From Mycobacteriales bacterium (lineage in GTDB: Bacteria > Actinomycetota > Actinomycetes > Mycobacteriales > SCTD01), in the NCBI GenBank assembly GCA_030447385.1, contig JAUJOY010000004.1, positions 190,041-254,040 of the forward strand: DNA of 64,000 nucleotides, read 5' to 3'. Below the pieces are notes generated by a model. That model had not been told where the DNA came from. It searched no databases and saw only the letters and a list, made by a program, of their open reading frames with translations. Positions 1-7,109 of this stretch are shown here, piece after piece. The position numbers and the translations under genes are program-made. Positions within the stretch are counted from its first letter, which is position 1, and the number at the start of each line of letters is the position of its first letter.

Positions 1-84
1 CGACTGGCCGCGCCGACCTGACGCCACGTCGACTGGCCGCGCCGACCTGACGCCACGTCGACTGGCCGCGCCGACCTGACGCCA
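1..84. repeat. 29-bp tandem repeat array, cut by window edge
   Basis: Two exact copies (1-29, 30-58) of a 29-bp unit beginning CGACTGGCCGCGCCGACCTG are followed by a third that matches for 26 bp (59-84). Copies are head to tail with no spacer, so this is a minisatellite and not a CRISPR array. A degenerate half copy follows near 90-112. The array probably continues left of the window. Confidence 0.85.
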
Positions 85-188
85 GATCGCACACCGGCGC
101 TGACCTGACCTGCCGTGTCCGCTTCGCGGCTGTCCACGTCCACGCCCGCGCTGCTTCGGCTGTCCACGTCCTCACGTCCCTCATCGGA

Positions 189-218
189 AGATCCACAGCA
201 CCGGGGTGCTGGGGATCT
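189..218. other. Long hairpin in the non-coding region downstream of cysS
   Basis: AGATCC (189-194) pairs with GGATCT (213-218), and inside it CAGCACC (196-202) pairs with GGTGCTG (205-211) around a GG loop. There is one unpaired position on each side. It lies beyond the end of the minus-strand cysS and has no T tract, so it could be a terminator, an RNA-end stabiliser or a protein site. Confidence 0.4.
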
Positions 219-244
219 ACCGAAGATCTTGAGGGAGCCCGGAG

Positions 245-357
245 GGGGAGCCTTGTGCGGCCGGCGCGGGCGGCGGGCGGCGGCGGGGAGCGGCGGGCGG
301 CGGCGGCGGCGGGGAGCGGCGGGCAGCGGCGGACGGCGGCAGGCGGCGGGCAGGGGC
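245..357. other. GGC/GGGG-rich low-complexity stretch
   Basis: This region is almost entirely runs of two to four G on the plus strand separated by single C or A. It covers most of the non-coding space between cysS and the left repeat array. It can be read as open frames on both strands, but these have no recognisable protein content. The G runs could form G-quadruplexes on the plus strand. Confidence 0.5.
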
Positions 358-358
358 A

Positions 359-377
359 GGGGCAGGGGAACTGCCCC
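359..377 (-). terminator. Candidate terminator hairpin after cysS
   Basis: GGGGCAG (359-365) and CTGCCCC (371-377) form a perfect 7-bp stem with a 5-base loop, 28 bases past the cysS stop on the minus strand. No clear T run follows, which is usual in high-GC actinobacteria. Confidence 0.45.
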
Positions 378-404
378 CGCGCCGTCCCCACCCACGTGCG
401 CGCC

Positions 405-1931
405 TCAGATCAGCGCCCACTCCTGCCCGGCAGGCGTGTCCTTGACGCTCACGCCGAGAGCGGCGAGCTCGTCGCGCAGCCGGTCGGAGTCGCCGAAGCT
501 CCGAGCGGCCCGCGCTGCGGCCCGCGCCGACAGCAGCTCGGCCGCACCGGGCGGCAGCGCAGCCACTGCAACCTGCTGCCCCACGAGTCGGGCCAGGTCG
601 AGCCCGAGCAGCGCATCCGCCCAGGCGAACGTCTCGAACTTCGCGCCCGGGCCGACGGCCTCGGCCTTCTCCAGCCGACGCAGCACCTGCAGCGCCCGCG
701 GGGTGTCGAGGTCGTCCTCGAACGCCTGGAGCACGGCGGCCGACCAGTCTTCGGCCAGCGCCTCCGAGGGATGCTCGGCCCAGGCCGCGACAGCCGTACG
801 CCATCGCGACAGCGTGCGGTCCGCCCCCTCGATGGCGTCCCACGACAGGTTGGCCTGCTGGCGGTAGCGCGAGGACAGAAAGGCCAGCCGCAGCGCCAGC
901 GGGTCGTAGCCACGCGCCACCACGTCCGAGACGAGCACGACGTTGCCGGTCGACTTGGCCATCTTGCGGCCCTCGAACAGCAGGTGCTCGGCATGGACCC
1001 AGTGGCGCACGACCTCCGGCCCGGAAGCCCCCTCCGACCCGGAAGGCCCCTTCGACCCGGAAGCCCCCTCCGACCCGGAAACGACCTCCGACCCGGAAGC
1101 CCCCTCCGACCCGGAAGCCCCCTCCTCCCCCGTCGCGAGACCCACCGCGCAGTTGCTCTGCGCCCGCTCGTCCTCGTGATGCGGGAAGCGCAGGTCGATC
1201 CCGCCGGTGTGCAGGTCGATGACCGGGCCGAGAAGCTCCAGCGACATTGCCGAGCACTCGATGTGCCAGCCCGGGAACCCGAAGCCCCACGGCGAGTCCC
1301 ATACCATCTCGCGTGCCTTCCCGGCCCGCTTCCACAGCGCCCAGTCGGCGTGGAACCGCTTGCCGGCAACCAGCGCCTCCGCGTCACCGCGGTGCCCCGC
1401 CCGCAGGTCCTCCAGCCGGTTGCCCGACAACCCGCCGTACCCGTCGTAGGACTGCGCGGCGAAGTAGACCGAGCCGTCTGCGCCCACGTACGCGTGCCCC
1501 GCGTCCACCAGCCGTGAGATCAGCGCGATCATCGACGGGATCCACTCCGACGCACGCGGATAGGCATCGGCCGGACGCACGTTCAGCAGCGCGAGGTCGG
1601 CGTGGAAGGCGCTCTCGTAGAACCGGGCGAGGGCGAACGGGCTCTTGTCCTCCAGCCGCGCCTGCGCCAGCAGCTTGTCCTCGCCGTCGGCGTCGATCGC
1701 CCCGTCATCGACCAGATGCCCCACGTCGGTGATGTTCTGGACGAGCTGCACCCGCAGCCCGCGGCGCTCGGCCGTGCGCCGGATCAGGTCGCTCAGCAGG
1801 AACGTCCGCAGGTTGCCGACGTGGGCGTAGCGGTAGACCGTCGGTCCGCAGGCGTAGATCGTCAGCCGGCCGGGCGTGGCCGGCCGCACCTCGCGCACGG
1901 TCTTGCTCTGGGTGTCGGTCAGGCGCAGCAC
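405..1931 (-). CDS. cysS: Cysteine--tRNA ligase with in-frame repeat insertion
   Basis: Class I aminoacyl-tRNA synthetase that charges tRNA-Cys in the cytosol; 508 residues, longer than the usual 460-470. The HIGH-like motif AHVG is at 36-39 and the KMSKS variant KMAKS at 323-327. Zinc ligands are C28, C226 and the HHE at 251-253. The C-terminal DRLRDELAALG...VKDTPAG segment is typical of CysRS and argues against the paralogue MshC. The extra length is a Gly/Ser/Glu repeat at about 269-308, just after the zinc site. The GTG start is chosen because TACTGT ends exactly 7 bases before it. It lies 22 bases downstream of the transglutaminase-like gene. Confidence 0.95.
   Translation of the reverse strand: MLRLTDTQSKTVREVRPATPGRLTIYACGPTVYRYAHVGNLRTFLLSDLIRRTAERRGLRVQLVQNITDVGHLVDDGAIDADGEDKLLAQARLEDKSPFALARFYESAFHADLALLNVRPADAYPRASEWIPSMIALISRLVDAGHAYVGADGSVYFAAQSYDGYGGLSGNRLEDLRAGHRGDAEALVAGKRFHADWALWKRAGKAREMVWDSPWGFGFPGWHIECSAMSLELLGPVIDLHTGGIDLRFPHHEDERAQSNCAVGLATGEEGASGSEGASGSEVVSGSEGASGSKGPSGSEGASGPEVVRHWVHAEHLLFEGRKMAKSTGNVVLVSDVVARGYDPLALRLAFLSSRYRQQANLSWDAIEGADRTLSRWRTAVAAWAEHPSEALAEDWSAAVLQAFEDDLDTPRALQVLRRLEKAEAVGPGAKFETFAWADALLGLDLARLVGQQVAVAALPPGAAELLSARAAARAARSFGDSDRLRDELAALGVSVKDTPAGQEWALI
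1015..1127 (-). repeat. 18-bp coding minisatellite inside cysS
   Basis: About six degenerate 18-bp units encode, in the cysS frame, the hexapeptides EGASGS, EGASGS, EVVSGS, EGASGS, KGPSGS and EGASGP. The unit keeps the reading frame, so copy-number changes would only lengthen or shorten a flexible loop of the enzyme. Confidence 0.9.
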
Positions 1932-1938
1932 GGGCCGA

Positions 1939-1944
1939 ACAGTA
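1939..1944 (-). promoter_or_regulatory. -10 box for cysS, leaderless geometry
   Basis: TACTGT on the minus strand ends 7 bases before the GTG of cysS. TANNNT at this distance is the layout of leaderless transcripts, where the mRNA begins at the start codon. No Shine-Dalgarno sequence is present in the 7-base gap. Confidence 0.5.
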
Positions 1945-1953
1945 CGTCCGGCC

Positions 1954-2772
1954 TCAGTTCAGCTGGGCGCGGGCGAGGCGCGCGGCCCGGCGGGCGTACG
2001 TCTTCTCCTCGGCGTCGGCGACGACGAGCGCGTAGGTCTCCAGCTCCTGTGCCCCGCCGAGGTGGTCGCCGAGCCGGACCAGCAGCTCGCCGCGCTCGCG
2101 CCGCAGCTGCACCGGATGACGCGGGAGCAGCAGCGAGAGCTGCACCGCCCACAGCCGCGTGGCGGCGGTCGGAAGGGTCCGCGGCTGGCGGCCGGTCAGG
2201 GCGCGCACGTTGTTGAGCAGGCGCAACAGCAGGTCGGTCGCCGGCAGCGGCGCGAAGAACTCGGCGGGCACCGGCCGCCCGTCCGGACCCCTCAGCTGGC
2301 TCCGGTCGACCAGCCGACCCCCGGAGAACGGGTCGACGAGGACGTGCTCGCCGGTGGGGTTCCCGATGCCGACGAGCACGTGACCCGGCAGCCCCACCGC
2401 GTACGCCGGGATCTCCAGCCGCTTCGCGACCTCCAGCCACACGACCGACAGCAGCAGGGGCAGGCCGCGGCCGCGACGGAGCACCTCGTGCAGCAGCGAC
2501 GAGCGCAGCTCGTCGTAGCTCCCGCCCTCGAAGCCGGCCTGCTCCCCGAGCGTGCGCCGCAACCCCTCCCCGGCCGCTGCCGGAGGACTGCCGGGCGGGA
2601 CCCGCGTCCGGGCGCTCGCGGCCAGCGCGTCGAGCACCGCCAGGGCGGCGTCGAGATCGAGGTCCGGGTCGACCTCGCAGCCGATCAGCAGGCACGCGAG
2701 CCCGACGTCGACCGGGTCTGCCCGCACCACGCTCGCGAAGCGCGCGCGGTTGGGGCTCAGCTCCCCGCTCAC
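1954..2772 (-). CDS. SirB1-type transglutaminase-like protein
   Basis: This 272-residue protein resembles the SirB1 / transglutaminase-like family with a C-terminal TPR-like part. Supporting segments are the hydrophobic LPLLLSVVWLEVAKRLEIPAY and the following GLPGHVLVGI, which match the family's conserved core, and a C-terminal helical repeat rich in Arg and Leu. The biochemical role of actinobacterial members is not known to me. The GTG start overlaps the stop of the upstream small gene as GTGA, so the two are translationally coupled, and cysS follows 22 bases later. Confidence 0.75.
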   Translation of the reverse strand: MSGELSPNRARFASVVRADPVDVGLACLLIGCEVDPDLDLDAALAVLDALAASARTRVPPGSPPAAAGEGLRRTLGEQAGFEGGSYDELRSSLLHEVLRRGRGLPLLLSVVWLEVAKRLEIPAYAVGLPGHVLVGIGNPTGEHVLVDPFSGGRLVDRSQLRGPDGRPVPAEFFAPLPATDLLLRLLNNVRALTGRQPRTLPTAATRLWAVQLSLLLPRHPVQLRRERGELLVRLGDHLGGAQELETYALVVADAEEKTYARRAARLARAQLN

Positions 2773-3011
2773 CGGCGCTGCGGGGGCGGCGGTACGCGCT
2801 TGGCAGCCACCACGTCGCTGGTCCTCACGGTGTGCTCCTGCCCATGCCTGTCCCGGACACCCACCGACTGCTCGTCCCAGTGGAGCAGCTCGCCGAGGAG
2901 GTCCGCGTAGCGCCCGTCCGGGAGCCGCCGCCGAACGACGACCCGCATGCCCACGTCCGCGGGCCCAGCCGTGAGCGCGTAGCGCACCCCGGGTGGCTCG
3001 GATGGGGTCAC
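2769..3011 (-). CDS. Small conserved protein of unknown function, 80 aa
   Basis: A small basic protein with a beta-rich core (GMRVVVRRRLPDGRYADLLG) and a WDEQSVGVRD segment. This resembles the N-terminal SH3-like domain found in some actinobacterial acetyltransferases, but no acetyltransferase domain follows here. It is the first gene of a three-gene minus-strand unit with the transglutaminase-like gene and cysS, and is divergent from the ferredoxin gene. The GTG start is supported by TAGTCT ending 7 bases upstream. Function unassigned. Confidence 0.7.
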   Translation of the reverse strand: MTPSEPPGVRYALTAGPADVGMRVVVRRRLPDGRYADLLGELLHWDEQSVGVRDRHGQEHTVRTSDVVAAKRVPPPPQRR

Positions 3012-3018
3012 GGCTGGG

Positions 3019-3024
3019 AGACTA
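3019..3024 (-). promoter_or_regulatory. -10 box for the 80-aa gene, leaderless geometry
   Basis: TAGTCT on the minus strand ends 7 bases before the GTG at 3011. It lies in the 44-base gap shared with the divergent ferredoxin gene. Confidence 0.5.
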
Positions 3025-3055
3025 GGCGTCTGTCATCCAGGAAGGAACGTCCGAC

Positions 3056-3397
3056 GTGACCTACGTCATCGCCGAGCCGTGCGTCGACCTCAAGGACAAG
3101 GCCTGCATCGAGGAGTGCCCTGTCGACTGCATCTACGAGGGCAAGCGCTCGCTCTACATCCACCCCGACGAGTGCGTCGACTGCGGTGCCTGTGAGCCGG
3201 TCTGCCCGGTTGAGGCGATCTTCTACGAGGACGACACGCCCCCGCAGTGGAAGGACTACTACCGGGCCAACGTCGACTTCTTCACCGAGACGACCAGCAT
3301 CGGCTCGCCAGGTGGGGCCAGCAAGGTCGGCCCCGTCGACGTCGACCACCCGGTGATCATGACTGTCCCGCTGGGCAAGAACCTCGAAGGCCACTGA
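3056..3397 (+). CDS. fdxA: Ferredoxin, 7Fe-8S type
   Basis: A soluble 113-residue electron carrier. The N-terminal half carries the cysteine pattern of 3Fe-4S plus 4Fe-4S ferredoxins: C-x7-C-x3-CP near residues 9-22, then CVDCGACEPVCP. The acidic C-terminal extension WKDYYRANVDFF is typical of actinobacterial FdxA/FdxC. GTG start with a good ribosome site, GGAAGGA, about 10 bases upstream. It is followed after 4 bases by dapC, the same arrangement as fdxC-dapC in mycobacteria, so co-transcription is likely. Confidence 0.95.
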   Translation: MTYVIAEPCVDLKDKACIEECPVDCIYEGKRSLYIHPDECVDCGACEPVCPVEAIFYEDDTPPQWKDYYRANVDFFTETTSIGSPGGASKVGPVDVDHPVIMTVPLGKNLEGH

Positions 3398-3401
3398 CTT
3401 C

Positions 3402-4565
3402 TTGCCCACCGCTTCCGCGCCGTCCACCCGTCCGGGGTGGGCGGCGCGCGCGTCTTTGCCCGTCTTCCCGTGGGACCGCCTCGCGCCGTACGCCGAGCGC
3501 GCCCGGCGGCACCCCGACGGCATCGTCGACCTCTCGGTAGGCACCCCGGTCGACAGCACACCCGAGGTCGTCCAGCAGGCACTGCGGGCTGCGGCCGACG
3601 CCCCCGGCTACCCGCTCACGGTCGGGACGCCGGAGCTGCGCGCGGCCCTGGTGCGCTGGGCCCGCTGCCGGCTCGGCGCCGAGGTGGCCGCGACGCAGGT
3701 GGTGGCCAGCATCGGCAGCAAGGAGACGGTCTCCCTGCTGCCCTGCCTGCTCGGGCTCTCACCGGGCTCCACAGTGCTGATCCCCGAGCTCGCGTATCCG
3801 ACCTACGACGTGGGCGCCCGCCTCGCCGGCTGCACGCCCGTCCCCACCGACGACCCGACCGCCTGCGACCCGGCGGGCGTGGGTCTGCTCTGGCTCAACT
3901 CCCCGTCCAACCCCACCGGCGAGGTGCTGTCCGCGGACCGGCTCCGGGAGGTCGTGGCGTGGGGCCGCCGGCACGGGGTCCTGGTCGCCAGCGACGAGTG
4001 CTACCTCGAGCTCGGGTGGGAGGTGGAGCCGCTGTCGGTGCTCCACCCCTCGATCTGCGGGGACAGCACCGACGGCGTCCTCGCCGTCCACTCGCTGTCC
4101 AAGCGCAGCAACCTGGCCGGCTACCGGGCCGGCTGCACGATCGGCGATGCCGGCGCGGTGGCCGCGATCGTGGAGGCCCGCAAGCACCTCGGGCTCCTCG
4201 TGCCCTCGCCGGTGCAGGCCGCTCTGGTCGCCGCACTCGCCGACGAGGAGCACGTACGCGCGCAGCGGGCGCTCTACGCGAACCGTCGCGAGGTGCTGCT
4301 GCCGGCGGTGCGGGCGGCCGGCTTCCGGGTGGAGCACTCCGAGGCCGGGCTCTACCTGTGGGGCACCCGCGACGAGGAGTGCTGGCAGACGGTGGAGGCG
4401 CTGGCCTCGGCGGGGGTGCTGGTGGCCCCGGGCGAGTTCTACGGTGCTGCGGGTTCCCGGCACGTCCGCTTTGCCCTCACCGCCTCGGACGAGCGCATCG
4501 CCGCCGGCGCCCAGCGGTTGCGCTCGCTGGGGCGCTCCCCCGGATCCGTAGGCTGCCCGCCATGA
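3402..4565 (+). CDS. dapC: Succinyldiaminopimelate transaminase DapC
   Basis: A fold-type I PLP aminotransferase that acts in the succinylase branch of lysine/diaminopimelate synthesis, converting N-succinyl-2-amino-6-ketopimelate to succinyl-DAP. The 387-residue length fits. LNSPSNPTG and HSLSKRSNLAGYRAG (Schiff-base lysine in SLSKRS) are the DapC signatures. The TTG start 4 bases after the ferredoxin stop gives a normal N-terminus ending in FPWDRLAPY. The stop overlaps the dapD start as ATGA. Confidence 0.93.
   Translation: MPTASAPSTRPGWAARASLPVFPWDRLAPYAERARRHPDGIVDLSVGTPVDSTPEVVQQALRAAADAPGYPLTVGTPELRAALVRWARCRLGAEVAATQVVASIGSKETVSLLPCLLGLSPGSTVLIPELAYPTYDVGARLAGCTPVPTDDPTACDPAGVGLLWLNSPSNPTGEVLSADRLREVVAWGRRHGVLVASDECYLELGWEVEPLSVLHPSICGDSTDGVLAVHSLSKRSNLAGYRAGCTIGDAGAVAAIVEARKHLGLLVPSPVQAALVAALADEEHVRAQRALYANRREVLLPAVRAAGFRVEHSEAGLYLWGTRDEECWQTVEALASAGVLVAPGEFYGAAGSRHVRFALTASDERIAAGAQRLRSLGRSPGSVGCPP
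4549..4554 (+). promoter_or_regulatory. -10 box inside dapC, leaderless for dapD
   Basis: TAGGCT ends 7 bases before the dapD ATG. It would give dapD a leaderless transcript in addition to read-through from dapC. Confidence 0.45.
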
Positions 4566-5383
4566 GTCACAGCGAGATCGCCCCCGCCATCGACGAGCTC
4601 TGGGAGCGTCGCGCCGACCTGACCCCAGCCGACCAGGACGCGCGCGCGCAGGTGATCGCCGCTGTCGACCTCCTCGACGCGGGAGTCGCCCGGGTCGCGC
4701 AGGTGGTCGACGGGCAGGTCGTCGTCGACGAGCGCGCGAAGCGCTCGATCCTGCTGGCGTTCCGGGTGCTCGAGATGACGGAGTCCACGGCGGGCGACTT
4801 CCGCTACTGCGACCGGCTGCCCCTCAAGACGCGATTCGAGGGGGTACGCGTGGTTCCCGGCGCCATCGCGCGCTGGGGCTCGCACTTCGAGCCCGGCGTC
4901 GTGCTGATGCCGAGCTACACCAACATCGGCGGCTACGTCGGCGCGGGCTCGATGGTGGACACGTGGGCGACGGTGGGGAGCTGCGCGCAGGTCGGCGCGA
5001 ACGTCCACCTGTCCGGCGGGGTCGGCATCGGCGGGGTCCTCGAACCCGCCCAGGCGGCCCCTGTCGTGGTCGAGGACGAGGCGTTCGTCGGCTCGCGGTC
5101 GATGATCGTCGAAGGCGCCCGCGTACGCACCGGAGCCAAGCTCGGCGCGGGCTCGATCCTCACCGCGAGCACCCGCGTCTTCGAGGCGGACACCGGCAAG
5201 GAGCTGGCCCGCGGCGAGGCGCCGGAGCGCGCCGTGTGTGTGGGCTCCAGCCGCGTGAAGTCCTTCCCGGGGGGCGAGTTCGGGATGCCGTGCCTGCTCG
5301 TCCTGCGCTACCTCGAGCCGGGCCAGGTGCACGACAAGCTCGCCCTCAACGACGTGCTCCGCGAGCACGGGGTCGCCCCCTGA
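4562..5383 (+). CDS. dapD: Tetrahydrodipicolinate N-succinyltransferase, E. coli type
   Basis: A left-handed beta-helix acyltransferase that succinylates tetrahydrodipicolinate in the lysine/DAP pathway. The 273-residue size and the run from LMPSYTNIGGYV through MVDTWATVGSCAQVG to GGVGIGGVLEP match the E. coli-type enzyme. Mycobacterial and Streptomyces DapD are a distinct, longer form of about 315-330 residues. The ATG overlaps the dapC stop by four bases, so coupling with dapC is expected. The gene ends 23 bases before a convergent lipoprotein gene. Confidence 0.93.
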   Translation: MSHSEIAPAIDELWERRADLTPADQDARAQVIAAVDLLDAGVARVAQVVDGQVVVDERAKRSILLAFRVLEMTESTAGDFRYCDRLPLKTRFEGVRVVPGAIARWGSHFEPGVVLMPSYTNIGGYVGAGSMVDTWATVGSCAQVGANVHLSGGVGIGGVLEPAQAAPVVVEDEAFVGSRSMIVEGARVRTGAKLGAGSILTASTRVFEADTGKELARGEAPERAVCVGSSRVKSFPGGEFGMPCLLVLRYLEPGQVHDKLALNDVLREHGVAP

Positions 5384-5406
5384 AACCGGTTCGCCGGCAA
5401 CCAGCC

Positions 5407-5895
5407 TCAGCCCGCTCCCGCAGGCGCGGCCCGGTCCTCCTGCACCGCTGCGACCAGGGGGTGCCGGCGCAGCAGGTCAAGGCCGAGCGCGTCCACGAGC
5501 AGAGCTGTCTGCGCGCTCTCGTGCAGCTGCCTGAAGAGCCGCCCGTGGGGACCCAGATCGCGCAGCACCTCCCCCTCCGCCTGACCGACGCGGTCCCGCT
5601 GCCCTGCGATCTCGTGGTCCAGCAGCTCGTTCTCCGGTTGCCAGCTGACGGACAGGGTCACGATCACCGGCCTGTCCACAGCGCCAGGGTCGGCGGGCGA
5701 GACCGAGGGAGGGCCCGACGGCGCGGCGGAGGTGGCCGGCAGCACCGGCGCGACGTCGTCCGACCCCCCTCGCCCGTCAGCAGCGCACGCGGTGAGGGCT
5801 GCCCCTACCGTGAGTGCGGCGACCGCACCCCGACCGAGCCGGCAGCACCGCGGAGCGGAGGACCCGGCTGAGGCCTCCGCTCCGCCGTCGCTCAC
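5407..5895 (-). CDS. Putative lipoprotein of unknown function
   Basis: This 162-residue protein has an N-terminal basic segment, a hydrophobic helix and a lipobox-like LTAC near residues 32-35, followed by a Ser/Pro/Ala-rich linker, so export and lipid attachment are likely. The rest (SVSWQPENELLDHEIA, then a helical region) matches no family I recognise. The GTG start overlaps the stop of the upstream PKD-repeat fragment as GTGA. This ties its expression to the subtilase gene and suggests a shared, possibly chaperone or inhibitor, role; that is inference. Confidence 0.65.
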   Translation of the reverse strand: MSDGGAEASAGSSAPRCCRLGRGAVAALTVGAALTACAADGRGGSDDVAPVLPATSAAPSGPPSVSPADPGAVDRPVIVTLSVSWQPENELLDHEIAGQRDRVGQAEGEVLRDLGPHGRLFRQLHESAQTALLVDALGLDLLRRHPLVAAVQEDRAAPAGAG

Positions 5896-7109
5896 GGGTT
5901 GTTCACTCGCTCGAGCACGTTCTTGCTCTCGAGCACAGCGCTGCGGGTGCGGTTCGGGTCCAGGCGCAGGGCCTCGGCGTCGACCAGGACCGCGAGGAAC
6001 GTCCGGTCCACGACGCCGTCGAAGTCGGTGTCCACGAGCTGGTCGAGCTCGTACGTCCCGTTGGCGAAGTTCAACCAGGCCGCCAGCAGCTGCGCGTCGA
6101 AGATGTCGTCCGCCGAGCTGGACGTCGCGGTCTTCAGCACCGCGGCGGCGTCGGCGGACGACGTCAGCGGACGAGCCTCGTCGAAGACCGAGGACATGTG
6201 ACGCCCGATCGCGAGGTAGCACTGCAGCGTGGCCGTCGTGAAGTCCGTGCTCCGCTTCGCGCGGTACTCCGCGCTCCAGTAGCCCGAGCTCCGAACGAGC
6301 GTGGCGTTCCCCGTGATGACCACCGGGACGCTGTCCGACACCGACCCGCCGTCGTCGTCGTCGCGCACCGTGAGACCCACCTGGTAGAGGCAGGCGCGGG
6401 TGAAGGCGTGGCTCACGCTGTCGCTGACCGTGCGCGGCTGCACGGTGGGACTGGGCAGCGCGTCGAGCGTCGGCGGGTTCACCAGTGAGGTGCTCGACGA
6501 CGTCGTGCCGTTCCCGAAGCTCCAGGCCAGCGTGAGGTCGTCGCTGCCGGGATCAGCGGCGCCGGCATCCAGAGCGACGTTCTGGCCCGCGTGCGCGACA
6601 ACCGTGGGGACGCCGTTCACCTGCACGGCGCTGCCGTCGTCGATGGCCGTGGCGGGGGCGACGTTCGAGACGGTGAGGGCGGAACCGCTGCCCGTGCCCG
6701 AGTCCTTGTCGGTGACGGTGACCGTGATCGGGAAGCCCGCCCCAGCCGTGTTGTCGCCGTACCGGTAGGAGCCCGTGACGGTTCCCCGACGAGGTGCGCC
6801 GGGACCACCCACGTCCGTGACGGTGAGGGCGGGCGCCGACACCTCGTTCCCCGGCTGCCCGGAGGGGACGCCCCAGTCGATCGTGGCGACGTGGGTGTCC
6901 AGCCAGCCCGGGTCGCTGAAGCCGGCGGTGACGGTGACCGTACCTCCCTCCGAGATGACGACAACCTGCGCCGGATCGATCGACACCGCGGGGGGGACGT
7001 TGGCGACGTCCAGCGAGAACGTCGTCGTGCCGGTCTCTCCCTTGTCGTCGGTGGCCGTGATCGTCACCACCTGGGAGTGGGCCGGTCCGTCAGCCGGACG
7101 CCAGGCCAC
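5892..7109 (-). pseudogene. PKD-repeat C-terminal part of the frameshifted subtilase
   Basis: This frame continues the subtilase ending at 7064, but one frame away. It encodes PKD/Ig-like repeats (ITATDDKGETG, VTVTDKDSGTGSG, FTRACLYQVGLTVRDDDDGG) and a C-terminal helical domain of about 130 residues ending NVLERVNNP. Family logic predicts W-S-W-x-W at the junction. The sequence gives this if one base is restored near 7105. GTG at 7109 is the first possible internal start but has no ribosome site. Either a real one-base deletion splits the gene, or this is a sequencing error. Confidence 0.75.

Noticed and set aside
1..84. Possible CRISPR array
   Set aside because: Repeats are directly adjacent with no spacers and no cas genes occur in the window.
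217..1517. Several long open frames on both strands across the cysS region
   Set aside because: They overlap cysS or the G-rich block, consist of Arg/Gly/Pro/Ala strings and show no conserved motifs; high GC content makes such shadow frames common.
405..1931. MshC (mycothiol ligase) instead of CysRS
   Set aside because: The C-terminal tRNA-interaction region and the DRLRDELAALG...KDTPAG ending are those of CysRS, which MshC lacks.
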